Shown: positions 28,047-37,524, numbered from the stretch's first letter. The stretch: DNA of 64,000 nucleotides from Bordetella sp. 02P26C-1 (GCF_009763255.1 NZ_WSJB01000004.1:142002-206001), one strand, 5' to 3'. Made by a program: numbers and translations. Notes: generated by a model not told the origin, from the sequence alone.

Positions 28047-28844
28047 ATGACCGAACTCAAGTACACACGCCAGACCGTCACCCACGTACACACATGGGTT
28101 CCGGATAAGCTGTTTTCCATCCACACCACGCGTGACCCGGCCTTTAAATTTCAGGCGGGGCAATTCGCGCGCGTGGGCTTGCCCGAGGGCGATGATCCGG
28201 CTGCCGAGCCCACCGTGTGGCGCGCCTATTCAATGGTTTCCGCCCCGGACGAAGATCGTCTGGAGTTCTATTCCATCGTGGTGCCCGAGGGTCAGTTCAG
28301 CCCCCGTCTGGCGCGTCTGCAGCCGGGCGATGCGATCTACGTCGACAAAACGGCGTTCGGATTTCTCACCATTGAACGGTTTCCGCAGGGCGGCGACTTG
28401 TGGTTGCTGGCGACTGGCACGGGGCTTTCAGCCTACCTGTCGATCCTGCGCGACCCGGGCACCTGGCGGGCTTTCCGGCGCATCGTGCTGGTGCATGGCG
28501 TGCGCTCGGTCAGCGAATTGGCCTACCGCGACGAGATCGAATCCTGGCGCGCGCATCCGGATTTCGCCGAGCATTTCCAGGCCGATCCGCGCAAACTGAT
28601 TTACCTGCCCATCGCCACGCGCGAGGCCATTCCTGGCATGCCGCAGGCGCGCTTGACCACGCTGATTCAAAACGGCGAGCTCGAGCAGCTGGCAGGTATG
28701 AAGCTCGATCCCGAGCAATCCAAGATCATGCTCTGCGGCAACCCCGAAATGCTCAGTGAAGCGCGCAAGCTGCTGGGCGAACGTGGTTTTGCCCCGGGCC
28801 GGCGCGGCATTCCCGGTAATCTGGCCGTCGAAAATTATTGGTAG
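28047..28844 (+). CDS. fpr: Ferredoxin-NADP reductase Fpr
   Basis: FAD enzyme of 265 residues (bacterial subclass) that moves electrons between NADPH and ferredoxin or flavodoxin. The FAD motif is RAYSMVSAPDED (RxYS), followed by the isoalloxazine-stacking block and the NADP-binding GTGLSAYLSILRD. The C-terminus ENYW is typical of proteobacterial Fpr. It lies directly after fdxA, which is probably its partner, and may help oxidative-stress repair or iron-sulfur supply. Confidence 0.95.
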   Translation: MTELKYTRQTVTHVHTWVPDKLFSIHTTRDPAFKFQAGQFARVGLPEGDDPAAEPTVWRAYSMVSAPDEDRLEFYSIVVPEGQFSPRLARLQPGDAIYVDKTAFGFLTIERFPQGGDLWLLATGTGLSAYLSILRDPGTWRAFRRIVLVHGVRSVSELAYRDEIESWRAHPDFAEHFQADPRKLIYLPIATREAIPGMPQARLTTLIQNGELEQLAGMKLDPEQSKIMLCGNPEMLSEARKLLGERGFAPGRRGIPGNLAVENYW

Positions 28845-29028
28845 CACGGCGCCCGACCGTCGGATGTTGTAAATCAGGTACAGATATCGGACGGCTCCGG
28901 ACAACAGGCCAGACAGATTCGCTATATCCTTACGCGAAATCGATATAACCGCAGCCGCGATTGAGGCCGTCAGGCCGTGGACTCACGACCTCCCCCCACT
29001 CTTTATTGAGCAGAAGGACACTCGCCAG

Positions 29029-30243
29029 ATGCTGTACCAATTTCATGAAATGCAGCGAGCGTTCCTGACGCCGCTGGCCGCCTTTACCGAAGCCGGCGCG
29101 CAATGGTTTTCCAGCCCCTATAGTCCCTTGGCGTATACGCCGCTGTCGCGGCAACTGGCCGCCAGCTGCGAACTGATCCACCGACTGGGCAAGGAATACC
29201 AAAAGCCCGCCTGGAATCTGACCTCTACCGTGATCGACGGTCAGCCCGTGAAAGTGGCGGAGTCGGTGGCGCTGAATAAACCGTTTTGTCGCTTGCTGCA
29301 TTTTGAACGCGACGCGCGCCGTGACGATCCGCGCGTGCTCGTGGTGGCGCCGCTGTCGGGCCATCATGCGACGCTGCTGCGCGATACCGTGCGCGCATTG
29401 CTGCCGAATCACGATGTCTATGTGACCGACTGGGTCGATGCACGCATGGTGCCGCTGTCAGCTGGGGCGTTTCATCTTAACGATTACGTGCACTATGTGC
29501 GCGATTTCATCCGCCATCTGGGCCCGGATCTGCATGTGATTTCGGTCTGTCAGCCCACCGTGCCGGTCTTGGCCGCGATTTCCCTCATGGCGAGCGCGAA
29601 TGAGCCGAATCAGCCGCGCAGCATGGTGATGATGGGCGGGCCCATCGATCCTCGCGAGTCGCCCACGCAGGTCAACCGTCTGGCCACAACCAAGCCCTAT
29701 TCGTGGTTCGAGAGCCAGTTGATCGACCGGGTGCCGGTGCGTTATCCGGGCGCGGGGCGCCGGGTTTATCCGGGCTTTTTGCAGCATGCTGGCTTCATGG
29801 CGATGAATCCGGACCGCCATCTGAAATCGCACTACGATTTTTACCTGGACTTGCTGCGCGGCGACGATGACGACGCGCAAGCGCATCGCCGTTTTTACGA
29901 CGAATACAACGCGGTGCTGGATATGCCGGCGGAGTTTTACCTGGACACGATACGCGTTGTGTTTCAGGAGTTCCAATTACCCAAGGGAACGTGGAATATC
30001 GATGGCGAGCTTGTGAATCCAGCCGCCATACGCGGGCCCGCACTGCTCACCATCGAAGGCGAGCTGGATGATATTTCGGGCCAGGGGCAGACACGTGCCG
30101 CGCAGAATCTGTGCCGTAGCATCCCTGCCAAACGCAAGCAGCACTACACGGCAACTGGCTGTGGCCACTATGGCATTTTCGCGGGCCGCCGCTGGCGCGA
30201 GACGATCTGTCCTAAAATTGCGGCTTTCATCCGGCAAGCCTGA
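29029..30243 (+). CDS. phaZ: Intracellular polyhydroxyalkanoate depolymerase PhaZ
   Basis: Breaks down stored poly(3-hydroxybutyrate) granules in the cytoplasm. The 404-residue alpha/beta hydrolase has no signal peptide. The nucleophile is Cys174 in SVCQPTVPV, replacing the usual Ser, as in PhaZa1 of Cupriavidus. The acid is in the IEGELDDISG block and the His in GCGHYGIF. AAGGA precedes the ATG by eight bases. It stands alone between fpr and rsxB. It implies that the organism stores PHB, although no phaC or phasin gene is in the window. Confidence 0.94.
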   Translation: MLYQFHEMQRAFLTPLAAFTEAGAQWFSSPYSPLAYTPLSRQLAASCELIHRLGKEYQKPAWNLTSTVIDGQPVKVAESVALNKPFCRLLHFERDARRDDPRVLVVAPLSGHHATLLRDTVRALLPNHDVYVTDWVDARMVPLSAGAFHLNDYVHYVRDFIRHLGPDLHVISVCQPTVPVLAAISLMASANEPNQPRSMVMMGGPIDPRESPTQVNRLATTKPYSWFESQLIDRVPVRYPGAGRRVYPGFLQHAGFMAMNPDRHLKSHYDFYLDLLRGDDDDAQAHRRFYDEYNAVLDMPAEFYLDTIRVVFQEFQLPKGTWNIDGELVNPAAIRGPALLTIEGELDDISGQGQTRAAQNLCRSIPAKRKQHYTATGCGHYGIFAGRRWRETICPKIAAFIRQA

Positions 30244-30356
30244 CCGGCTGCCCTAGCCCGCGCGATCGTTTCGCTGGCGCCGGCGCATTCGCCCGCACCC
30301 CGTATGCTTGCCCGTGTCGGCTCACACCCGGCACGGATTGACTCGTTTTTCTCGCC

Positions 30357-31010
30357 ATGTCCTGTCTTACTTTAGCCGACCGCATTGACGCCGTGCTGCC
30401 TCAGACGCAATGCACCAAATGCGGCTATGACGGCTGTATGCCATACGCCCGAGCCATCGCCGAAGGCGCAGCGCCCATCAATCGCTGCCCACCGGGCGGA
30501 GAAGAAGGCGTGGCGACCTTGGCAAGCCTGCTTGGCACCACGCCACTGCCGCTGGATCGCACCCGAGGCGAGCCGGGGCCGCTGACGGTCGCGCGTATCG
30601 ACGAAGCACATTGCATCGGCTGTACGCTGTGTATCCGCGCCTGTCCGGTGGACGCCATCGTGGGCGCCAACAAGCGCATGCATACCGTGCTGACCGATTG
30701 GTGTACGGGATGCGATCTGTGCGTGGCGCCCTGCCCCGTGGACTGTATCGAGATGGTCCCGGCGCAGCGCGAATGGACCGACGCCGATGCGCATGCCAGC
30801 CGCGAACGCCATCGCGCCCATCAGGCCCGTATCGCCCGCGAGCGTGCCCAGAATGCCCGCCTGATGGAAGCCGATCCCGACGAAGAAACGGTCGTGCCTG
30901 CTCCCGCGCCCGCCATCGCCGCTGCCGACGATGAGGCGCGTAAACGCTCTGCTATCGAATCTGCTCTGGCGCGCGCCCGCGCACGCCGCACTGCTGTAAA
31001 GACCTCATGA
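30357..31010 (+). CDS. rsxB: RsxB/RnfB-type ferredoxin, soluble form
   Basis: Iron-sulfur protein of 217 residues. An N-terminal 4Fe-4S domain has CTKCGYDGC and a later NRC (residues about 19-44). Two ferredoxin clusters follow, [15 protein letters not shown] and [15 protein letters not shown] (about 84-130), and a charged Ala/Arg-rich tail. It lacks the N-terminal membrane helix of true RnfB and there is no rnfA, C, D, G or E here. It is coupled to nth by ATGA, as in other betaproteobacteria. A role with the Nth iron-sulfur cluster or with SoxR-like control is conceivable but not shown. Confidence 0.88.
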   Translation: MSCLTLADRIDAVLPQTQCTKCGYDGCMPYARAIAEGAAPINRCPPGGEEGVATLASLLGTTPLPLDRTRGEPGPLTVARIDEAHCIGCTLCIRACPVDAIVGANKRMHTVLTDWCTGCDLCVAPCPVDCIEMVPAQREWTDADAHASRERHRAHQARIARERAQNARLMEADPDEETVVPAPAPAIAAADDEARKRSAIESALARARARRTAVKTS

Positions 31011-31645
31011 ATGCCGCCAAACGCCGGGCCATTTTCGAACGCCTGAAAGCCGCTAACCCAGCCCCCACGACCGAACTCGAATACGACACACCGTTCCAGC
31101 TTTTGATCGCCGTGTTGTTGTCGGCGCAGGCGACCGACAAGTCGGTCAATATCGCCACGCGCAAGTTTTTCCCGCAATACGGCACACCCGAAAAGCTGCT
31201 CGCATTGGGCGAAGAGGGTCTGGCCGAATACATCAAAACCATTGGCCTCTATCGCACCAAGGCCAAGAACGCGATTGCGACGTGCAAGCTGCTGCTGGAG
31301 CGCCACGGCGGCCAGGTACCGCAGACGCGCGAAGCCTTGGAAGCGCTACCGGGCGTGGGCCGCAAGACGGCGAACGTGGTGCTCAACACCGCTTTTGGCC
31401 AGCTGACCATGGCGGTCGACACGCATATTTTTCGCGTCTCTAACCGCACCGGCATCGCTCCCGGCAAGAACGTGCTCGAGGTGGAAAACAAGCTGGTGAA
31501 GTTCGTGCCCGCCGAATACATGAAGGACGCACATCATTGGCTGATCTTGCTGGGCCGTTATATCTGCGTGGCGCGCAAGCCGAAATGCCCGCAGTGCGGC
31601 ATCTCCGATTTGTGCGAATACAAGGCTAAGACACCGGCTCAATAA
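31007..31645 (+). CDS. nth: Endonuclease III
   Basis: Bifunctional DNA glycosylase/AP lyase that removes oxidised pyrimidines. The 212-residue protein has the helix-hairpin-helix [13 protein letters not shown] with the catalytic Lys, the catalytic Asp in [12 protein letters not shown], and the C-terminal 4Fe-4S cysteines in [17 protein letters not shown]. It overlaps rsxB by four bases. Confidence 0.97.
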   Translation: MNAAKRRAIFERLKAANPAPTTELEYDTPFQLLIAVLLSAQATDKSVNIATRKFFPQYGTPEKLLALGEEGLAEYIKTIGLYRTKAKNAIATCKLLLERHGGQVPQTREALEALPGVGRKTANVVLNTAFGQLTMAVDTHIFRVSNRTGIAPGKNVLEVENKLVKFVPAEYMKDAHHWLILLGRYICVARKPKCPQCGISDLCEYKAKTPAQ

Positions 31646-31730
31646 CCTATGAAAAACCCTCATGGCCTTTTGAACCCCAGGTAGCGCATACTCGACGCAA
31701 GCCTTAAAAAAGAAAACCTGGGGCGGAGAC

Positions 31731-32504
31731 ATGGATGACATAATCCTGGAGACAAAAGGCCTCACGAGGGAGTTTCTCGGCTTCGTTGCCGTCAACGGGG
31801 TAAACCTACGCGTCAAGCGTGGGCAGATTCATGCGCTCATCGGGCCCAATGGCGCGGGCAAGACGACTTGCTTTAATCTCCTCACCAAGTTCCTGCCGCC
31901 CACCAAGGGCCAGATCATTTTCAACGGCATCGATATCACGGCCGATCGTCCGGCGCAGGTCGCGCGGCGCGGCATTATTCGATCCTTTCAGATTTCCGCC
32001 GTTTTTCCGCATCTCACGGTGCTCGAGAACGTGCGCATCGGCCTGCAGCGCAAGACCGGGCTTTCCTACCATTTCTGGCGCAGCGACAAACGCCTGAACG
32101 CGTTAAACGACAGCGCCATCGCGTTGCTGGATCAAGTGGACCTGGCCGCCTTCGCCGATGAAACCACGGTCAACCTGCCCTATGGGCGCAAGCGCGCACT
32201 AGAGATTGCCACCACGCTGGCCATGGAGCCAGAGCTGATGTTGCTCGATGAACCGACCCAAGGCATGGGCCATGAAGACGTCGAGCGCGTGACACAGCTC
32301 ATCAAACGCGTCAGCGCCGGCCGCACCATCTTAATGGTCGAGCACAACATGAACGTGGTGTCGTCCATCGCCGATACGATCACCGTGCTCGCCCGGGGCG
32401 CGGTGTTGGCCGAAGGGTCCTATGCCGAAGTTTCGCGTCACCCGGCGGTGATGCAAGCCTATATGGGCACCACCGAAGGCGAACTAGAAGGAGCGCACGC
32501 ATGA
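31731..32504 (+). CDS. livG: Branched-chain (HAAT) ABC transporter ATPase LivG, system 1
   Basis: ATP-binding subunit of a hydrophobic amino-acid transporter. The 257-residue protein has Walker A GPNGAGKTT at about 38-46, Walker B LMLLDEPTQGM, and the LivG-type C-terminal tail. The signature motif is LPYGRKRALEIA rather than LSGGQ. It starts the operon livG-livF-binding protein-livH-livM with GGAG upstream of the ATG and overlaps livF by ATGA. It pairs with LivF, whose Walker A lysine is replaced by arginine. Confidence 0.94.
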   Translation: MDDIILETKGLTREFLGFVAVNGVNLRVKRGQIHALIGPNGAGKTTCFNLLTKFLPPTKGQIIFNGIDITADRPAQVARRGIIRSFQISAVFPHLTVLENVRIGLQRKTGLSYHFWRSDKRLNALNDSAIALLDQVDLAAFADETTVNLPYGRKRALEIATTLAMEPELMLLDEPTQGMGHEDVERVTQLIKRVSAGRTILMVEHNMNVVSSIADTITVLARGAVLAEGSYAEVSRHPAVMQAYMGTTEGELEGAHA

Positions 32505-33211
32505 ATCACCCCGCGCTGGAGATCCACGATCTGCAAGCCTGGTACGGGGAATCGCATATTCTGCACGGCGTGAACATGCAGGTGACGCAGGGCGAAGTGG
32601 TGACGCTGCTGGGGCGCAATGGCGCCGGCCGCACGACCACGTTGCGTGCGATTCTCGGACTGACAGGCTCGCGACAAGGTTCGGTGCGCATCCATGGCAC
32701 CGAAGCGATTCATCTGCCGACTTATAAAGTCGCGCATCTGGGCATTGGTTATTGTCCAGAAGAACGCGGCATCTTTGCCAGCCTGTCGTGCGAGGAAAAC
32801 TTGTTATTGCCACCGCCGGTCGGCGCGTTGGGTGGCGGCATGTCGTTGACCGAAATCTACGACATGTTCCCCAATTTGCATGAACGGCGGCATTCACCGG
32901 GCACGCGTCTATCCGGAGGCGAACAACAGATGCTGGCGGTGGCGCGCATCCTGCGCACGGGCGCCAATCTGTTGCTATTGGATGAAATCTCCGAGGGCCT
33001 GGCACCGGTGATCGTGCAATCGCTGGCACGCATGATCCGCGCATTGAAGCAACGCGGCTACACCATCGTGATGGTCGAGCAGAATTTCCGTTTCGCCGCG
33101 CCGCTGGCTGACCGTTTCTACGTGATGGAACACGGTCAGATCGTCGAACATTTTGAAGCTAACCAACTGCAGGAAAAACAAGATACGTTAAACGAACTGT
33201 TGGGCGTATAA
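32501..33211 (+). CDS. livF: Branched-chain (HAAT) ABC transporter ATPase LivF, system 1, Walker A Lys to Arg
   Basis: Second ATPase of the transporter, 236 residues. The signature LSGGEQQMLAVARIL and Walker B LLLLDEISEGLAP are present. The Walker A is GRNGAGRTTT: residue 44, normally the phosphate-binding Lys, is Arg (codon CGC at 32630-32632). The rest of the protein is intact, so this is not an ordinary pseudogene. I have a weak memory of similar GRNGAGRTTT loops in other Burkholderiales LivF proteins; a search would settle whether it is a subfamily trait. Confidence 0.92.
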   Translation: MNHPALEIHDLQAWYGESHILHGVNMQVTQGEVVTLLGRNGAGRTTTLRAILGLTGSRQGSVRIHGTEAIHLPTYKVAHLGIGYCPEERGIFASLSCEENLLLPPPVGALGGGMSLTEIYDMFPNLHERRHSPGTRLSGGEQQMLAVARILRTGANLLLLDEISEGLAPVIVQSLARMIRALKQRGYTIVMVEQNFRFAAPLADRFYVMEHGQIVEHFEANQLQEKQDTLNELLGV

Positions 33212-33270
33212 GCACCCCTCTCATCCGCCGCCACCGCGGCACCATAAAAGAGAAGTGAAGGAGTCGTCCC

Positions 33271-34488
33271 ATGAAGCTGCATCACATCACTGCTATGCTG
33301 GCCCTCGCGGGCTTGGGATTCAGCGGGCTACCCGCCCAGGCTGAAGGATTCTCCGGCGATGTTATCCGCATCGGTATCATCACTGACATGTCCGGCGTCT
33401 ATTCCGATATTGACGGTCCGGGCGGCGTCGAAGCCGTGCGCATGGCGATTGCGGACGCAGGCGGCGAAATCAACGGGAAAAAAATCGAGCTGTTGACGGC
33501 AGACCATCAGAACAAGGCCGATATTGCCTCGGCGCGTGCACGCGAATGGTTCGATCAAGAAGGCGTCGATATGCTGTTGGGCGGCACCAACTCGGCCACC
33601 AACCTCGCCATGGCTGCCGTTGCCGCGGAGAAGAAGCGCCCCTTCATTTCGATCGGCGCGGGCGCCTCGGATTTGACGAATTCGCAGTGCTCGCCTTACA
33701 CCGTGCACTATGCCTACGATACGGTCGCGCTCGCGCGCGGCACGGGCTCGGCCGTGGTGAAAGACGGCGGTAAGAGCTGGTTCTTTTTAACCGCGGATTA
33801 TGCATTTGGCCATGCGCTCGAACGCGATACAGCGGCCGTGGTCAAGGCCAATGGTGGCGAAGTCAAAGGCGTCGTGCGCGCACCGCTATCGACTTCGGAT
33901 TTCTCTTCCTTCCTACTCCAGGCACAAGCATCGGGCGCACAAATCCTGGGCCTGGCCAATGCGGGCGGCGACACCATCAATTCGATCAAGGCCGCTAATG
34001 AGTTCGGCGTGACGCAGACCATGAAAATGGCGGGACTGCTGATTTTCATCACAGACATTCATTCGCTAGGTTTGGATGCGACCAAGAACATGTACCTGAC
34101 CGACAGCTGGTACTGGGATCAATCGGATGCCGCGCGCGACTGGTCCAAGAAGTTCGAAGAGAAACGCAAGACCAAGCCATCCAGTATCCAGGCAGCTGAC
34201 TACTCCGCTACCGCGTTTTATCTGAAAGGCGTCAAAGAAAGCGGCACGGACGACCCCGACACGTTAATGAAATGGATGAAGTCGAACAAGATCAACGACT
34301 TCTACACCACCGGTGGATACGTACGCGAAGATGGCCGCATGGTGCACGACATGTATCTCGTGCAGGTCAAGACGCCGCAAGAGTCCAAGGGACCGTGGGA
34401 CTATTACAAAATCGTCGCTACGTTGCCGGGTGACGACGTGTACACCAAACCCTCCGAATCGACCTGCAAGCTCATCAGCCAGAAGTAA
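33271..34488 (+). CDS. HAAT-family substrate-binding protein, system 1
   Basis: Periplasmic binding protein of 405 residues, type I fold (Peripla_BP_6). The signal peptide ends at AQA near residue 24, and the mature part opens with VIRIGIITDMSGVYSDIDGPGG. The length and the pattern (ADHQNKADIASARAREWFD, DYAFGHALERDT) fit the LivK-like group with broad amino-acid, amide or aromatic-acid ligands; the exact ligand is not predictable. GAAGGAG precedes the ATG. A strong hairpin lies just after its stop (34498-34531), which would favour its mRNA over the permease part. Confidence 0.92.
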   Translation: MKLHHITAMLALAGLGFSGLPAQAEGFSGDVIRIGIITDMSGVYSDIDGPGGVEAVRMAIADAGGEINGKKIELLTADHQNKADIASARAREWFDQEGVDMLLGGTNSATNLAMAAVAAEKKRPFISIGAGASDLTNSQCSPYTVHYAYDTVALARGTGSAVVKDGGKSWFFLTADYAFGHALERDTAAVVKANGGEVKGVVRAPLSTSDFSSFLLQAQASGAQILGLANAGGDTINSIKAANEFGVTQTMKMAGLLIFITDIHSLGLDATKNMYLTDSWYWDQSDAARDWSKKFEEKRKTKPSSIQAADYSATAFYLKGVKESGTDDPDTLMKWMKSNKINDFYTTGGYVREDGRMVHDMYLVQVKTPQESKGPWDYYKIVATLPGDDVYTKPSESTCKLISQK

Positions 34489-34497
34489 TCCGCTGAG

Positions 34498-34531
34498 CTC
34501 GGCGTCCCCGCCTGCTGGCCGGGACGCCGAG
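34498..34531 (+). terminator. Hairpin after the binding-protein gene (attenuator or mRNA stabiliser)
   Basis: CTCGGCGTCCC (34498-34508) pairs perfectly with GGGACGCCGAG (34521-34531), 10 bases after the stop of the binding-protein gene and 41 bases before livH. No T-run follows, so it is more likely a 3'-end protector or partial terminator. Such hairpins often raise binding-protein levels above permease levels in ABC operons. Confidence 0.65.
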
Positions 34532-34572
34532 GTCTTGCACGCATCCTATCGAACGCGCAGGGTTCACGCTAC

Positions 34573-35460
34573 ATGACTGAACTATTCGGCATACCACTGC
34601 CCGCACTATTGGGGCAGTTACTCTTGGGCCTGGTCAATGGCTCGTTCTACGCGATTCTGTCATTAGGGCTGGCCGTCATTTTCGGCCTGCTCAATGTCAT
34701 CAATTTTGCCCACGGCTCGCTGTATATGTTGGGGGCGTTTTTGGCGTGGATGGGCTTGAGCTATTTAGGCTTGAACTACTGGGTCATGCTTGTCCTCGCA
34801 CCCATTGTGGTCGGCCTGTTTGGCATCGTGATCGAAAAGCTGTTGCTCAAGCATCTTTATAAGCTTGATCACCTTTATGGATTGCTGCTGACCTTTGGAT
34901 TGACGTTGCTGCTGGAGGGTTTGTTTCGCAGCTTTTATGGCGTGTCGGGACAACCTTATCCGACGCCGGAGGCGTTGCGCGGGGCAACGAATCTGGGGTT
35001 CATGATTCTGCCAAACTATCGAGCCTGGGTCGTCGTGGCGTCCATCACGGTCTGTCTTGTGACTTGGTTCGTCATCGAACGCACGCGTCTGGGTGCGCTT
35101 TTGCGCGCAGGCACCGAGAATCCCAAACTCGTCGAGGCGTTTGGCGTGAACGTGCCGCGCATGGTGACGCTGACGTATGGCTTTGGCGTGGCGTTGGCGG
35201 GCTTTGCCGGCGTGCTAGCTGCACCCGTCTTGCAGATCTCGCCCTTGATGGGCTCGAACCTCATCATCGTGGTGTTTGCCGTGGTCGTGATTGGCGGTAT
35301 GGGGTCTATTCTGGGCGCGATCGTCACGGGCCTGGGCCTGGGTGTCATCGAAGGTCTGACCAAGGTGTTCTGGCCCGAGGCTTCGAGCACGGTCGTCTTC
35401 ATCATCATGGCCATCGTGCTGTTGCTGCGGCCTGCCGGACTCTTTGGGAAAGAGAAATGA
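34573..35460 (+). CDS. livH: HAAT ABC transporter permease LivH, system 1
   Basis: Inner-membrane permease of 295 residues with about eight hydrophobic segments. It has the LivH hallmark INFAHGSLYMLGAF near residues 45-58 and the cytoplasmic loop RAGTENPKLVEAFGVN that contacts the ATPases. It overlaps the next gene by ATGA (35457-35460). Confidence 0.95.
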   Translation: MTELFGIPLPALLGQLLLGLVNGSFYAILSLGLAVIFGLLNVINFAHGSLYMLGAFLAWMGLSYLGLNYWVMLVLAPIVVGLFGIVIEKLLLKHLYKLDHLYGLLLTFGLTLLLEGLFRSFYGVSGQPYPTPEALRGATNLGFMILPNYRAWVVVASITVCLVTWFVIERTRLGALLRAGTENPKLVEAFGVNVPRMVTLTYGFGVALAGFAGVLAAPVLQISPLMGSNLIIVVFAVVVIGGMGSILGAIVTGLGLGVIEGLTKVFWPEASSTVVFIIMAIVLLLRPAGLFGKEK

Positions 35461-36440
35461 ATCGCCAACTCATCGGTTATCTGGCGGCAGCCATCGTCGT
35501 GGCGCTCTTACCCTATATGGGCGTCTATCCCATCTTTGCGATGAAGGTGATGTGCTATGCGTTGTTCGCGTGCGCCTTCAATCTGCTGTTGGGGTACACG
35601 GGGTTGTTGTCGTTCGGGCATGCGGCATTCCTCGGCGGCGCTGCCTATGCGGCTGGGCACGCGATCAAGGTATGGGGGTTCCCCACCGAGCTCGGTTTGA
35701 TCTATGGCACTGCGGTCGCCGCGATGCTGGGGCTGGTCATGGGATTGCTGGCTATACGTCGCAGTGGCATTTACTTTGCGATGATCACGCTGGCGCTCGC
35801 GCAGATGGTGTTCTTCTATTTTCTGCAGGCGCCCTTCACAGGCGGAGAGGATGGACTGCAGCGCGTGCCGCGCGGCACCTTGTTCGGCATTATCGATCTG
35901 CGCGACGATCTGAATCTCTACTATCTGGTGATGGGCATTTTCGCGTTGGGTTACTTCGTGATCTGGCGCACCGTGCATTCGCCGTTCGGTCAGGTGCTGC
36001 AAGCGTTACGTGAGAACGAACCGCGTGCCTTATCGTTAGGGTATGACGTAGATCGATTCAAGCTGCTGGCGTTCGTGCTGTCGGCCGCGATCGCGGGGCT
36101 GGCCGGTGCGACGAAAATGCTGGTCTTCGTATCGGCGACGCTGTCGGATGCTACGTGGCAGATGTCCGGTCTGGTTATCTTGATGACATTGATCGGCGGC
36201 CTGGGGACATTGACTGGACCGATTATCGGCGCCTTTATCGTGGTGCTGCTTGAAAACAAGGTCGGTGACTTCGGCAGGTTCATGGCGCGCGTCACGGATA
36301 ACGATTGGTTCCTGCGGTTGGGCGAATCCGTCACCATCGTAATCGGCTTGATCTTCATCCTCTGCGTGTTGGCATTCCGGCGTGGCATCGTCGGCGAGAT
36401 TCAAGCATTGATGAGCCGCCGCCGCGCCAAAGCATCATGA
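35457..36440 (+). CDS. livM: HAAT ABC transporter permease LivM, system 1
   Basis: Second permease, 327 residues, highly hydrophobic. LLGYTGLLSFGHAAFLGGAAY near residue 45 is the LivM motif, and QALRENEPRALSLGYDV is the coupling loop. The start at 35457 (MNRQLIGYL) overlaps the livH stop by ATGA. The frame is open far upstream but that part is out-of-frame livH sequence. It completes the G-F-binding protein-H-M transporter. Confidence 0.95.
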   Translation: MNRQLIGYLAAAIVVALLPYMGVYPIFAMKVMCYALFACAFNLLLGYTGLLSFGHAAFLGGAAYAAGHAIKVWGFPTELGLIYGTAVAAMLGLVMGLLAIRRSGIYFAMITLALAQMVFFYFLQAPFTGGEDGLQRVPRGTLFGIIDLRDDLNLYYLVMGIFALGYFVIWRTVHSPFGQVLQALRENEPRALSLGYDVDRFKLLAFVLSAAIAGLAGATKMLVFVSATLSDATWQMSGLVILMTLIGGLGTLTGPIIGAFIVVLLENKVGDFGRFMARVTDNDWFLRLGESVTIVIGLIFILCVLAFRRGIVGEIQALMSRRRAKAS

Positions 36441-36516
36441 CGCTTACAAGCTGTATAAGACAGCGCCGGCGAGCTACGTAAAATGGAATGCCCATCTATC
36501 CGTAGAGGAGCTTCCC

Positions 36517-37524
36517 ATGCGTCCGGCCTCCCCGGTTCTATCCTTCATCGCCGCTGTTGGCGCAGCCACTGCCCTGCTATTTAGCACCGCCGCATCCGCC
36601 GCGCCATCGTGCGAGGTCGATCGGCCGGTGCGCTTTAGTGGACTCAATTGGGAATCAAATCTCGTCCTGGCCGGCATCGAGCGATTCATCGTCGAGCACG
36701 GCTATGGCTGCAAAACCGCGGTAGAGATAGGCGAAACGCTGGCCATGCTGGCCGCGCTGCAACGTGGCGATGTGGACATCACGCCGGAGGTCTGGCCTGG
36801 ACAGATCGAAGTCGCCTGGGATAAGGCGATCAAGAGCGGCAGAGTCCAGGGCGTTGGCCACGTCTTTGATGCGGGCGAAGGATGGTATATCCCACGCTAT
36901 ACGCAAGAGCGTCATCCGGAATTAAAAAGCGCCGCTGACTTGGCCAGGTTCTCCGAGCTGTTTACCGACCCGGAAGAACCGTCCAAAGGACGCATCTACG
37001 GCTGTCCGGCCGGTTGGTCATGCGACATCCTCAATACCAATCTGTTCAAAGCGTTAAAGCTCGAAGAAAAGTACACCATGTTCGCTCCCGGTTCGGGCGC
37101 GGCGCAAAAGGCAGCTATCGTATCGGCGTATAAGCGCAAGCGCGACATTGTTTTCTATTACTGGACGCCGACCGCGCTCGTAGGCTCGTTGGATCTGGTC
37201 AAGCTGGAATTACCGCCCTTTGATGCCGCGGCCTATACCTGCTTGACGGATCCGAACTGTGCCGACCCGGTAGCGACCGAGTTCAAATCGAACCGTGCCG
37301 TCACGGGCATGAACACCGATTTCGCGCGCGCAGCTCCCCAACTCACCGAATTTTTCACCAAGCTCACCGTGCCTGGCCCTGTCATCGACGACACGCTGGG
37401 CTGGCTGGAGACCGAGCAGGCAGAGCCTGAAGAAGCCGCCTTGTATTTCCTGCGCAAGTATCCGGAAGTCTGGAAAAAGTGGGTGCCCGAAGATGTCGCC
37501 ACACGCGTGCAAGCTAAACTTTGA
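36517..37524 (+). CDS. Glycine betaine/choline-type ABC substrate-binding protein (OpuAC/ProX-like), orphan
   Basis: Periplasmic binding protein of 335 residues with a signal peptide ending ASA near residue 28. The mature part (VRFSGLNWESNLVLAGIERFIVE, EVWPGQIEVAWDKAI, FYYWTPTALVG) matches the OpuAC fold, with several Trp/Tyr that could form the aromatic cage for a quaternary amine. Two cysteine pairs (CPAGWSC and CLTDPNC) may form disulfides. AGAGGAG lies seven bases before the ATG. No cognate ATPase or OpuAB permease is adjacent, so it must work with a distant transporter or with the neighbouring liv system. The ligand is inferred from fold only. Confidence 0.88.
   Translation: MRPASPVLSFIAAVGAATALLFSTAASAAPSCEVDRPVRFSGLNWESNLVLAGIERFIVEHGYGCKTAVEIGETLAMLAALQRGDVDITPEVWPGQIEVAWDKAIKSGRVQGVGHVFDAGEGWYIPRYTQERHPELKSAADLARFSELFTDPEEPSKGRIYGCPAGWSCDILNTNLFKALKLEEKYTMFAPGSGAAQKAAIVSAYKRKRDIVFYYWTPTALVGSLDLVKLELPPFDAAAYTCLTDPNCADPVATEFKSNRAVTGMNTDFARAAPQLTEFFTKLTVPGPVIDDTLGWLETEQAEPEEAALYFLRKYPEVWKKWVPEDVATRVQAKL

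Noticed and set aside
35064..35456. Upstream extension of livM into livH
   Set aside because: The first 131 codons are out-of-frame livH sequence; the ATGA at 35457 gives a family-length LivM.
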